64,000 nucleotides of DNA, from contig NOWV01000014.1 of the NCBI GenBank assembly GCA_003344405.1, positions 868,001-932,000 of the forward strand. The letters are read 5' to 3'. This DNA comes from Trichoplax sp. H2 (lineage: Eukaryota > Placozoa > Uniplacotomia > Trichoplacea). Both the position numbers and the translations under genes were made by a program. The notes beneath the pieces are model-generated. The model was not told where the DNA came from. It was given only the letters and a program-made list of their open reading frames with translations, and made no database searches. Of the stretch, positions 50,001-56,255 are shown piece by piece. The stretch's first letter is position 1. Each line of letters starts with the position of its first letter.

Positions 50001-53000
50001 GTTTGATCCAAAATGGGATTGACAAGAAAGAACGGATACGAATTTAAATAATAAATATCGCTAGTTTGCAACTGGCAGAACAATTTTTACAAAAAAAACT
50101 GTAGGTCTGCAAGATATACTGAAACGTTATTATGAGATATAGAAGTAGAACAGAATAAGAAATACGAATCAGCCATGCTGCACAGTATGATTTCTTATGA
50201 CAATCTATAATACGAATAGTTACCGATAGGAGTTTCGCAATTTTCGCCAGTATAGCCAGTTTGGCAAACGCATACCGTTGAGAAGTATCCATTTGATCTA
50301 CAGATTTTATTTTGAGCTCTACAAGCTGCAACTTTGTCTGCATTGCAGTTATCTGAAACTAAGTTTGATTGGATGTCAAAAAAAATAAGTCAAGGAATTA
50401 GAATATTGACTACTAATTAAAAACGACCATTTCGTTTTGACTACATGTGAAAGCACTACAACTCTAATTCAAAAGACACGGATTAATAATCTAGTACGAT
50501 ACGCCAAAAGAGGTATTCTTTCGATTAACTAACTTTTTACTGACTTTCAATAAGTAAATTAAAACAAGTATCGGTATTTGTCATCATCGGTGCCTGATAA
50601 ATCGCTATGACAGGCTTTGATATGGAAAATTCGTTATTATTGCGTAGCTGAAGCCTAAATAGAATCTCTTACGGAAAGCTTACCTCTACACCTAACAGAA
50701 ACAGCATCTCTACTACCAGGAACACAGGAGGAAGAAACGACTCCAAAGCCTTCATTATTGCATAGTAGAATGGACAACTCATCACCAATGCATCGCATTT
50801 TACCTAAATTATAGTTTGTGCCTGTATTGAAGTTTCTGAAACTCGAAGCACCCGAAAATCCCAACTGGTTGCATACAACATCAGCTTCATTCGATCTGAA
50901 CGAGGAAAATGAGGAGCCACAGATTTCCCCCCAAGTACCATTAAAGTAAACTTGAACCAGACCTTCATTGTCCGATACTTTATTTGTTAAACGTAAGTCT
51001 CCATCCTGTTGAGGTCCTAAAAATTCATTGATAATGTCGGCTCAAATTAATTTGTAATACTTTGTACGTTTAGTACAGTAATGGGTAATCCTGCCATAAG
51101 GATAGCAGAAACATTTTCCATGTGGAGGGCATAAGCGTTATCAAAAACAGTTACAACACACTAAAATTGTGTTGATATCGATATTAAACCACTGCAAGCC
51201 AGAAATGTGAAATAATTCCAACTTACTTATTTGACAGCGATTGCCTTGATACGGATACGCACACTGACACGTAAAATTAATTCCATTAGGTTGGCATATC
51301 CCTCCATTCATACATGGACTGTTACCGCAAGGTAAATCTATTTAGTCATTTGAATGAAAATGCCATTAAGGTTAGTTTCAAGAACTTTTATAAGCATGCT
51401 TGAAATTCCACTTTTAGCAGTCATAGAAATGAATAATAACTGGATAAGAGAAGGCTATGGATACATTATGATAACATAAAAAGAGTGCAAGCCTATCTAA
51501 TAATATTGCATGGATGTTGCAAGTATTTCAGGTCATTGAAAAGCAGTACATATTTCGAGTAGTGCTTACATGTCGTGCAGTTTTGATCAGTGTAGTTATT
51601 ATCGCAGGTGCAAGAATAGCTTAAACCATCAGGGCTACTGTTACAGGTACCATTATTCATGCAAGGATTGTCCGAGCAGGTAACCTCTAAAGTGAAACAT
51701 GTTTACACGTTAGTAAAACAAATTTTACAGTACCATCAATGGATCATTATCGAAGGGCTACAAAGTGCCACTAAACAAGTTTCATTTGCAATGACTTTAA
51801 AATATCTCGATTACCTGATTGACAAATACTGCCAGTATAAGGATACATGCAATTACAAGAATAAGATGTTCCTGCATATTTGTTGATACATACGCCGCCA
51901 TTTGTGCAAGGATTGGAAGAACATGCAATGACTAATTATAATTACGCAATAATACGCAAGTTAGGAGATGCATGTAAATTTCGTTAAAGATATTAACTAA
52001 GTGGCTAAAAACTATTCTTTATTTTTATAAAATAATACGGTAATTAATTGTCTATCATTAGAACCTACAACGGTATAAACTGCTGAAAGAGTTAACGCTG
52101 CTCAATGCCCAGTAATAGGGAACACACAACAACATTGAAACTTACCGACTTCACATCTTGCACCAATGTAAGGATATGGACAGGTGCAATTGTAAGAATT
52201 ACCATTGTATAAACTTGAGCATGTTCCACCATTTAGACAGGGATTGGGGTTTGAACATGGATCACTCTCTATAGAACAGAAAAGATGATAATTTAGATAA
52301 TATAACCTTCAAAAAATTCAAAAGTTGAAATCCTTTCCGAGCACCTAGCGATATGTACTAAATCGCTCCGTATAGCTATTAAAGCTACCAGAAGCAGCGA
52401 AGGTACTACAGTGCCAACTACGCTTACTAGATAAAACGCTACTTGAGAACAGAAATTGTATTCAAAAATCAAAGGTAAACGGTAGAGTTGTTCTACCGCA
52501 ACCAAAAATGGACTAAATGCTGTCGATCCAGTCAAATTCGTTAATACGACTGCTAGAATACAGCCCAAATCACAGTTGATAATTAAAATGAAGTCTTTAT
52601 ACATCTTTGAGTTATTTTACAGTGTTTACGAGTTAAAAGATGGTCAATTTCTCAGGACTTTAGTGATTATAATATACAGCTAACGACGATGATAATAAAT
52701 AAAATGGCATACTTGTTTGATTGCAGGTTCTACCAGACATTCCTGACGGACAGGAACAAGTATAGGTGGAATAGGAGTAGTAGTTAAAGCAGGTACCGCT
52801 TGCACATACGTTGCTACTACATGTTCCTTGACACGTTTGGCCTATTAAAGGAATTTAGTTATTATAACGTTCGAAACATCTTTTACAGTAGCGATCAATT
52901 TTGATTGGAGAATAAATAGCATCTTTGCTTACTTGGTATATTGGCAGTAGCATTATAACATTCTTGATTGACAACACCAATGGGGCAGTAGCACAAATAG

Positions 53001-54008
53001 CTTGCCACTCCGGATACTGTAATAGGAACACAGTTACCAACTTGGCAAGGATTACTGCTACAAGGGCTGGTTGTACCGTTGTTGTCTAAATAGAGAAGTT
53101 GATGTTATATGTTTTCGAAAATGGTTTGCAAACTTTAAAACAATAAGTTCAGCACTGTTTACTTGTTCATACTTTCGTGTGGTGCACAGAAACGCATGCA
53201 GTGATATATAACTCGAAGCAAGACTCAGTCATCTGATAAACTTTTATCTACATGTAGAATCTTTCATGATGTTAGACTGCTGTGAAAAAGAGAAATTGGC
53301 AGCATGTCTAGGTTAATGATGTTTAGTAAAGTATACCCTGCATTCTATTGGAACAGCTCAGCGAATAGTATCTCTGTGCAAGTGAATTACAAATTACTTA
53401 AAAATCTAAACTATTGGGAGGAAATTATCATGGTATATAAGATTTTAACTGGGTAAGCCAGAAGCAAATATAAGCCTCCTCATACTATAGAATATCTCTA
53501 AGATCTTAAGATGAATAACTAATCTGCATAGAAAAAATGAACTAAATTCTAGCTGTCACGTATTATAATGAATATTAAGATATACTTGATAATCATTGCG
53601 GTGAATTGCGTGATTCCTTAGTAACATCGAGTACACTAAACTAGCCAGATTTTCAGCTCGTTTTAAATTGTCCAGTAAGCTTACAAATCTTTATTGTACT
53701 TAACGCAATTATGCTCGCAATGCTAAGGAAAGAACTACCAGAGCAAATAGTGTAAGCTATCGAAGGGCAAATACTCGTTGAGGTTTGATTTCTTTAATGA
53801 ATGAATAAATTAAATTTAAACGACCATATTGATTGAAATAATTCAAGTAACTGCATCAACTTTAGTATTCAATTTAAGGAAGTAAAGTTACCTATTTGAC
53901 AGTTATCGCCGGAAAAGCCTTGATAGCAGATACATACAGATTCTCCTCGTACTAGGGTACATCTTCCTTGATAGCAGGCGATACCGCTACAATTTTGCAT
54001 AGGACTTA
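28913..54008 (-). CDS. Gene B: giant EGF/SRCR/Ig single-pass receptor, complete at the C-terminus
   Basis: Tandem paralogue of gene A, same strand. Domains N to C: EGF1-7, SRCR1, EGF8, SRCR2, EGF9-10, SRCR3, EGF11, SRCR4, SRCR5, EGF12, SRCR6, EGF13-14, SRCR7, EGF15, SRCR8, EGF16, SRCR9, EGF17-18, SRCR10, EGF19, SRCR11-EGF20-SRCR12, EGF21-22, SRCR13, linker, micro-exon, EGF23, then eight Ig domains each followed by a split EGF (EGF24-31), one transmembrane helix and a short cytoplasmic tail. Type I topology is implied: extracellular cysteine-rich part first, basic stop-transfer and tail last. SRCR and Ig families bind proteins or surface glycans, so a recognition or scavenger receptor is likely; the ligand is unknown. 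Introns are short. Start codon and signal peptide are not secured (see 56198-56255). Confidence 0.9.
29155..29194 (-). CDS. Gene B exon: juxtamembrane tail
   Basis: Short exon with donor GTAAGT, reading [13 protein letters not shown] in the frame that continues into the tail exon. Two solutions exist. With acceptor CAG the exon is phase 0 and needs the donor GTATTC inside the transmembrane exon. With acceptor AAAAG eight bases later (exon 29155-29186) it is phase 2 and joins the better donor GTAATC, giving FLKRKGLSFGKAG. Confidence 0.6.
29367..29451 (-). CDS. Gene B exon: transmembrane helix
   Basis: Reads [19 protein letters not shown] then [10 protein letters not shown]: about 22 apolar residues with small-residue GxxxG-like spacing, then a basic stop-transfer. 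Starts in phase 1 after EGF31. The only strongly hydrophobic segment at the end of the gene, so it anchors the protein in the plasma membrane. Confidence 0.85.
29651..30086 (-). CDS. Gene B exons: EGF-like 31, membrane-proximal, split
   Basis: Exons 30014-30086 and 29651-29703 (53 nt). Landmarks are [15 protein letters not shown] and [17 protein letters not shown], leading straight into the transmembrane exon. Confidence 0.84.
30203..30505 (-). CDS. Gene B exon: Ig domain 8
   Basis: 303-nt phase 1-1 exon. Landmarks are [18 protein letters not shown] and GAYSCLVRN. Its gene A counterpart lies beyond the window. Confidence 0.87.
30596..30997 (-). CDS. Gene B exons: EGF-like 30, split
   Basis: Exons 30925-30997 and 30596-30642. 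Landmarks are [14 protein letters not shown] and [15 protein letters not shown]. Donor GTTCGTAA as in gene A EGF27. Confidence 0.8.
31160..31462 (-). CDS. Gene B exon: Ig domain 7
   Basis: 303-nt phase 1-1 exon starting [11 protein letters not shown]. Landmarks are [18 protein letters not shown] and GAYYCQAKD. Confidence 0.87.
31626..32159 (-). CDS. Gene B exons: EGF-like 29, split
   Basis: Exons 32081-32159 (79 nt) and 31626-31672 (47 nt). Landmarks are [15 protein letters not shown] and [15 protein letters not shown]. Donor GTAGGC on the second exon. Confidence 0.82.
32261..32560 (-). CDS. Gene B exon: Ig domain 6
   Basis: 300-nt phase 1-1 exon starting (D)[11 protein letters not shown]. 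Landmarks are [18 protein letters not shown] and GGYKCVGNY. Gene A counterpart: 34-345. Confidence 0.87.
32784..33258 (-). CDS. Gene B exons: EGF-like 28, split
   Basis: Exons 33180-33258 (79 nt) and 32784-32830 (47 nt). Landmarks are [15 protein letters not shown] and [15 protein letters not shown]. The first half closely resembles gene A EGF28 (GFCNGHGTCS). Confidence 0.83.
33477..33782 (-). CDS. Gene B exon: Ig domain 5
   Basis: 306-nt phase 1-1 exon starting (D)[11 protein letters not shown]. Landmarks are [18 protein letters not shown] and GDYKCVGNY. Confidence 0.87.
33971..34240 (-). CDS. Gene B exons: EGF-like 27, split
   Basis: Exons 34159-34240 (82 nt) and 33971-34017 (47 nt); gene A EGF27 has the same two lengths. 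Landmarks are [15 protein letters not shown] and [15 protein letters not shown]. Confidence 0.83.
34460..34765 (-). CDS. Gene B exon: Ig domain 4
   Basis: 306-nt phase 1-1 exon starting [11 protein letters not shown]. Landmarks are [18 protein letters not shown] and GDYKCISNR. Confidence 0.87.
34924..35250 (-). CDS. Gene B exons: EGF-like 26, split
   Basis: Exons 35172-35250 (79 nt) and 34924-34970 (47 nt), the same lengths as gene A EGF26. Landmarks are [15 protein letters not shown] and [15 protein letters not shown]. Confidence 0.83.
35476..35781 (-). CDS. Gene B exon: Ig domain 3
   Basis: 306-nt phase 1-1 exon starting (D)[11 protein letters not shown]. Landmarks are [18 protein letters not shown] and GAYKCNGNY. 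Confidence 0.87.
35980..36349 (-). CDS. Gene B exons: EGF-like 25, split
   Basis: Exons 36277-36349 (73 nt) and 35980-36023 (44 nt). Landmarks are [14 protein letters not shown] and [14 protein letters not shown]. Matches gene A EGF25 in lengths and wording. Confidence 0.82.
36350..37006. other. Long intron of gene B where gene A has an extra EGF
   Basis: About 660 bases between Ig2 and EGF25. Gene A carries EGF24 at the matching place. I see no clear EGF remnant here. Confidence 0.5.
37007..37309 (-). CDS. Gene B exon: Ig domain 2
   Basis: 303-nt phase 1-1 exon starting [11 protein letters not shown]. Landmarks are [18 protein letters not shown] and GTYSCTAKQ. Confidence 0.87.
37491..37714 (-). 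CDS. Gene B exons: EGF-like 24, split
   Basis: Exons 37642-37714 (73 nt) and 37491-37537 (47 nt). Landmarks are [14 protein letters not shown] and [15 protein letters not shown]. Counterpart of gene A EGF23. Confidence 0.83.
37953..38249 (-). CDS. Gene B exon: Ig domain 1
   Basis: 297-nt phase 1-1 exon. Landmarks are [18 protein letters not shown] and GKYECNAMD. First Ig after the SRCR region. Confidence 0.86.
38407..38535 (-). CDS. Gene B exon: EGF-like 23
   Basis: 129-nt phase 1-1 exon. Landmarks are [15 protein letters not shown] and [15 protein letters not shown]; the GYWNG turn is shared with gene A EGF22. Confidence 0.86.
38536..39143. other. Long intron of gene B, nothing recognised
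   Basis: About 600 AT-rich bases between the micro-exon and EGF23 with no exon-like content. Confidence 0.5.
39144..39363 (-). CDS. Gene B exons: 37-nt linker plus 17-nt micro-exon
   Basis: Linker 39327-39363 reads (D)[11 protein letters not shown] and the micro-exon 39144-39160 reads NYVCQS after joining. Phases 1-2 and 2-1, exactly as in gene A. Conservation of a 17-nt exon in both paralogues argues that it is real and old. Confidence 0.75.
39471..39791 (-). CDS. Gene B exon: SRCR domain 13
   Basis: 321-nt phase 1-1 exon. Landmarks are [35 protein letters not shown], a CC pair in SQCCGS, and [11 protein letters not shown]. Confidence 0.91.
39869..39994 (-). CDS. Gene B exon: EGF-like 22
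   Basis: 126-nt phase 1-1 exon. Starts (D)INECASNPC, the D-I-N-E opening typical of calcium-binding EGFs; then AGGRAVC and [14 protein letters not shown]. Confidence 0.88.
40204..40326 (-). CDS. Gene B exon: EGF-like 21
   Basis: 123-nt phase 1-1 exon. Landmarks are [16 protein letters not shown] and [14 protein letters not shown]. Confidence 0.86.
40620..41381 (-). CDS. Gene B exon: SRCR11-EGF20-SRCR12 fused in one exon
   Basis: 762-nt phase 1-1 exon. SRCR11: [30 protein letters not shown] pair in [11 protein letters not shown]20: [13 protein letters not shown] and [17 protein letters not shown]12: [20 protein letters not shown] and [11 protein letters not shown]. Donor GTTAGT. The acceptor is ambiguous by three bases in frame. 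Confidence 0.92.
41535..41648 (-). CDS. Gene B exon: EGF-like 19
   Basis: 114-nt phase 1-1 exon. Landmarks are [14 protein letters not shown] and [14 protein letters not shown]. Confidence 0.87.
41743..42424 (-). CDS. Gene B exons: SRCR domain 10, split by an intron
   Basis: Exon 42200-42424 (225 nt): [34 protein letters not shown]. Exon 41743-41850 (108 nt): [14 protein letters not shown] and GLKCT. Sizes are identical to gene A SRCR10, and here the full cysteine set is kept. Confidence 0.87.
42532..42642 (-). CDS. Gene B exon: EGF-like 18
   Basis: 111-nt phase 1-1 exon. Landmarks are [14 protein letters not shown] and [15 protein letters not shown]. Donor GTCTGT is unusual but fixed by phase. 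Confidence 0.83.
42643..43196. other. Intron of gene B, nothing recognised
   Basis: About 550 AT-rich bases between EGF17 and EGF18, with no exon-like frame in the right phase. Confidence 0.5.
43197..43316 (-). CDS. Gene B exon: EGF-like 17
   Basis: 120-nt phase 1-1 exon. Landmarks are [14 protein letters not shown] and [14 protein letters not shown]. Confidence 0.86.
43429..43734 (-). CDS. Gene B exon: SRCR domain 9
   Basis: 306-nt phase 1-1 exon. Landmarks are [33 protein letters not shown], a CC pair in [10 protein letters not shown], and [11 protein letters not shown]. Confidence 0.89.
43862..43972 (-). CDS. Gene B exon: EGF-like 16
   Basis: 111-nt phase 1-1 exon. Landmarks are [14 protein letters not shown] and [14 protein letters not shown]. 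Donor GTAGGT. Confidence 0.86.
44291..44617 (-). CDS. Gene B exon: SRCR domain 8
   Basis: 327-nt phase 1-1 exon. Landmarks are [48 protein letters not shown] and VSILCS. Confidence 0.89.
44708..44827 (-). CDS. Gene B exon: EGF-like 15
   Basis: 120-nt phase 1-1 exon. Landmarks are [15 protein letters not shown] and [16 protein letters not shown]. Confidence 0.86.
44847..44909. repeat. 29-bp tandem duplication in an intron
   Basis: Two copies of ATTTCATTCTACTTTCCGTA plus the following AACTGACATT, with one A/G difference. A small local slippage or duplication event just upstream of EGF15. Confidence 0.85.
45008..45337 (-). CDS. Gene B exon: SRCR domain 7
   Basis: 330-nt phase 1-1 exon. Landmarks are [42 protein letters not shown] and [11 protein letters not shown]. 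Donor GTTAGT. Confidence 0.91.
45338..45734. other. Intron of gene B, nothing recognised
   Basis: About 400 bases between the two-EGF exon and SRCR7; no further domain seen. Confidence 0.5.
45735..45992 (-). CDS. Gene B exon: EGF-like 13 and 14
   Basis: 258-nt phase 1-1 exon with two EGFs: [13 protein letters not shown] with [12 protein letters not shown], then [14 protein letters not shown] with [14 protein letters not shown]. Confidence 0.9.
46123..46452 (-). CDS. Gene B exon: SRCR domain 6
   Basis: 330-nt phase 1-1 exon. Landmarks are [40 protein letters not shown], a CC pair in YQCCYS, and [11 protein letters not shown]. Confidence 0.91.
46843..46974 (-). CDS. Gene B exon: EGF-like 12
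   Basis: 132-nt phase 1-1 exon. Landmarks are [18 protein letters not shown] and [16 protein letters not shown]. Counterpart of gene A EGF11. Confidence 0.84.
47078..47410 (-). CDS. Gene B exon: SRCR domain 5
   Basis: 333-nt phase 1-1 exon. Landmarks are [37 protein letters not shown] and [11 protein letters not shown]. The H-S-x-DL-x end matches gene A SRCR5 (NHSEDLFIRC). Confidence 0.91.
47564..47884 (-). CDS. Gene B exon: SRCR domain 4
   Basis: 321-nt phase 1-1 exon. Landmarks are [49 protein letters not shown] and LSLACS. Six cysteines. Confidence 0.91.
47995..48114 (-). CDS. Gene B exon: EGF-like 11
   Basis: 120-nt phase 1-1 exon. Landmarks are [14 protein letters not shown] and [13 protein letters not shown]. 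Confidence 0.88.
48206..48535 (-). CDS. Gene B exon: SRCR domain 3
   Basis: 330-nt phase 1-1 exon. Landmarks are [51 protein letters not shown] and GVYCSS. Confidence 0.9.
48664..48912 (-). CDS. Gene B exon: EGF-like 9 and 10
   Basis: 249-nt phase 1-1 exon with two EGFs: [14 protein letters not shown] with [12 protein letters not shown], then [14 protein letters not shown] with [12 protein letters not shown]. Confidence 0.9.
49079..49426 (-). CDS. Gene B exon: SRCR domain 2
   Basis: 348-nt phase 1-1 exon. Landmarks are [39 protein letters not shown], a CC pair in FYCCDSS, and [11 protein letters not shown]. Confidence 0.9.
49427..50223. other. Long intron of gene B, nothing recognised
   Basis: About 800 bases between SRCR2 and EGF8; no exon fits the phase, and the plus-strand frame at 49837-50022 is unsupported. 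Confidence 0.5.
50224..50352 (-). CDS. Gene B exon: EGF-like 8
   Basis: 129-nt phase 1-1 exon. Landmarks are [17 protein letters not shown] and [16 protein letters not shown]. Counterpart of gene A EGF7. Confidence 0.84.
50684..51016 (-). CDS. Gene B exon: SRCR domain 1
   Basis: 333-nt phase 1-1 exon. Landmarks are [53 protein letters not shown] and VSVRCR. Confidence 0.9.
51227..51337 (-). CDS. Gene B exon: EGF-like 7
   Basis: 111-nt phase 1-1 exon. Landmarks are [14 protein letters not shown] and [13 protein letters not shown]. Confidence 0.87.
51570..51686 (-). CDS. Gene B exon: EGF-like 6
   Basis: 117-nt phase 1-1 exon. Landmarks are [14 protein letters not shown] and [12 protein letters not shown]; the usual turn glycine is Asp. 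Confidence 0.86.
51815..51931 (-). CDS. Gene B exon: EGF-like 5
   Basis: 117-nt phase 1-1 exon. Landmarks are [14 protein letters not shown] and [14 protein letters not shown]. Confidence 0.87.
52146..52268 (-). CDS. Gene B exon: EGF-like 4
   Basis: 123-nt phase 1-1 exon. Landmarks are [15 protein letters not shown] and [14 protein letters not shown]. Confidence 0.87.
52293..52604 (-). pseudogene. GPCR-like open frame nested in a gene B intron
   Basis: 103-codon open frame filling most of the 444-base intron between EGF3 and EGF4, same strand as gene B. It has two hydrophobic stretches. [16 protein letters not shown] resembles a rhodopsin-family TM2 start (N-L-A-x-x-D-x-L). [17 protein letters not shown] then [17 protein letters not shown] resembles TM3 with its opening cysteine and the A-I-D-R-Y end. 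The TM2 Asp and the DRY triplet are not intact (AIRSD), and TM3 is about three residues too long, so a decayed fragment is more likely than a working gene. No TM1 or TM4-7 is seen next to it. Placozoans are known for many class A GPCR genes. Chance hydrophobic frame remains possible. Confidence 0.35.
52713..52841 (-). CDS. Gene B exon: EGF-like 3
   Basis: 129-nt phase 1-1 exon. Landmarks are [17 protein letters not shown] and [15 protein letters not shown]; two extra cysteines at the start as in gene A EGF3. Confidence 0.86.
52933..53085 (-). CDS. Gene B exon: EGF-like 2
   Basis: 153-nt phase 1-1 exon. Landmarks are [13 protein letters not shown] and [14 protein letters not shown]. Confidence 0.85.
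53086..53891. other. Long intron of gene B, nothing recognised
   Basis: About 800 AT-rich bases between EGF1 and EGF2 with no exon-like content. Confidence 0.5.
53892..54008 (-). CDS. Gene B exon: EGF-like 1, most N-terminal secure exon
   Basis: 117-nt phase 1-1 exon. Landmarks are [13 protein letters not shown] and [14 protein letters not shown]. Its phase needs an upstream exon carrying the start and signal peptide. Confidence 0.84.
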
Positions 54009-56197
54009 CTATAGTAACAAAATATGAATAGATAATGTTATACATAAATTTAGATGAGTCTACGGTAGAATATGTGGTACAGTACCATTAATCCATTTTT
54101 AAATAAATCAATAGATCTATCATTGATAATAATTTCTTTATTCGCATGCGATTAAAAATGATACCAACTTTGTTACTACACTAGGCATGCAGACTATCAA
54201 CAATAAAATGTTGATATCATTACGTCTTCATTACATAACACTTTAGCTCCCCGTCTGTTCGTTATGATTTTAAATGTTGTCATTGGTAAAACATAATTGC
54301 TAAGTCTTGATTAACATGCTTATTCTAACCATTCACTAGACAAATATGTTATCATGCCAATTATATGTCTCTAATATTCAAAGTACGCTACTGATATCGT
54401 TACTTATTGATTCATGATTACTTTTTAATATCTACATCCACAGATGTATATCTAAATTAGATTTAGTATTATAGACTCTAATGGTTTATGATAAGATATC
54501 ACATTGGGTACGTTATGGCTTTCGATTTAAAGGAGTCAAATGTGCATCGTTTTTACAATAATAAACACTTATATGCATATATCTTATACTATATTTTGCA
54601 ATTACGCTTGCGATAAAGTGTCATCAAAATAAAAAAATACGTACTACAGTTTCTTGTTAACTTTTACTTTAATACATAATTTAGGTTCGTCTTGCAACTA
54701 TCAATATCTAAGAGCTGGTATGTTCAGTGTGATCTCACAGTTTGCTCTAATTCATTCTTATTAAGCGTTTTGCTATAAGGTCTTTCTCGAATCCGTATAG
54801 GATAGAACTCTCCTAAAGCTGTTGCCTATATAAGAACGCTTATGTCCACATCAACTATTAACGGTAGTGTATGCATCTAAATACGGCATATCTACTCTTA
54901 GTAAAAGTTAATTTCAACTAGACTGTAGCATAACTCTTTATTAATGTAATCTATATTTAACAAATTGACACTATGGAAGTTTAATTATACTTTAGTTTAA
55001 CTGTATCATAGAACTGCCCAATCTTCTTGCATCTATCTCGTTAGTCAATTCTGTTAGTACAAGACAAGCTTACACGCTTTACCTATTGTACTTTACTATA
55101 GCCATTCGACTAGTCATGTCGTATTCATGCTATAACCTCACGCGGTTATCCTTTTCACACCAGCCCAATAAAGACTATTATTTCGCCAGTCATTCTGTTG
55201 TAATTTATTGCAAATATAACAGACCTATTTTCAAAACATCACACCGCCTTATAGTAATCATTCTCTAACCCTTTCATCGGATGCTTAAGTAATAAAATAT
55301 TTCCTTCCCTAATCACAGACTGCCGTTACGTTAGGATTTACTACTAGAATTATACCGCCTTCTAACTGATTAGCCGTGATCAATTATTTCCATTTTGATA
55401 ATTTAGAACAGTGACTCCTATAGAATTACTAAAGACTATCCCTGAATATCCATTATGCAATAGTGACCCATGGTAACAATGTAGTTAATGTAGTACCTAG
55501 CTTTCTTTTGCAAGATCTAAAATATGCGGTATAATTTTCTAGATTACTTGCGTAAAAATCTTGATTTAAGATGCAGAAAGGAGTGCATGACACTACACCA
55601 TAATTAAACGATTAAACTTAGAATACAAGTATGTTGCTGTTTTATATAGGCTAGATAAAATTTGGGCATCAAATTTCCTGATTTGACAGCTTGTGATAGA
55701 ATGATCAAGATTATCGACTTGCAATTTGTTACTGCAACGATAGAATCACGTGATAGAGCAGAAAGATTACTGTGTGACCTTAGTTCATATTGATAACAAT
55801 TGGAGACTGTTACGAAGAGTTAAAGGGGTGCGAAGCATTTTAATGACTTATGAGTATGAAATATATTGATAACGAAGCTATCCCATCTAATATTAAATCA
55901 TTATATAAGAGGCTACAGAGTTAGATGATCCTGTGTTGAAATGTAGATGGTTGAAATCGTGAAAATACAAAATATTATCGTTATATGGTCGATATTGATA
56001 TTCAAGGTCGTCATGAACGAAATCTATAATCGATATGAAGTTAAAATTGACCTCCAAATATTTTTGCTGGCGGTCAATTGAGTCAGCATAAATAAATTTA
56101 CGTAAATATATGTGACAATATGCACACAACAAATAATACTTTGCTTTTGGAAGTAGAGAAAGCTGTATGATATCACCTCTATCGCTACGAAACTTAC
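54009..56197. other. Upstream of gene B EGF1, nothing recognised
   Basis: AT-rich with only short, unsupported open frames (for example 55086-55268 plus). Either the first intron of gene B or its promoter region. Confidence 0.5.
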
Positions 56198-56255
56198 TTT
56201 TGGATATGGCGCCATCCGTTTTATTTGCTGCACAGCTGATAGCAAACGATAGCAA
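56198..56255 (-). CDS. Candidate N-terminal exon of gene B (weak)
   Basis: Bounded by TTCAACAG and donor GTAAGTTT; reads LLSFAISCAANKTDGAISK in the frame ending in phase 1, which joins EGF1. LLSFAISCAA could be the end of a signal peptide with cleavage before NKT. A shorter phase 1-1 version would start at NKTDGAIS. The gene A candidate at 22698-22742 shares GAIS. An ATG exon is not identified. Confidence 0.3.
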
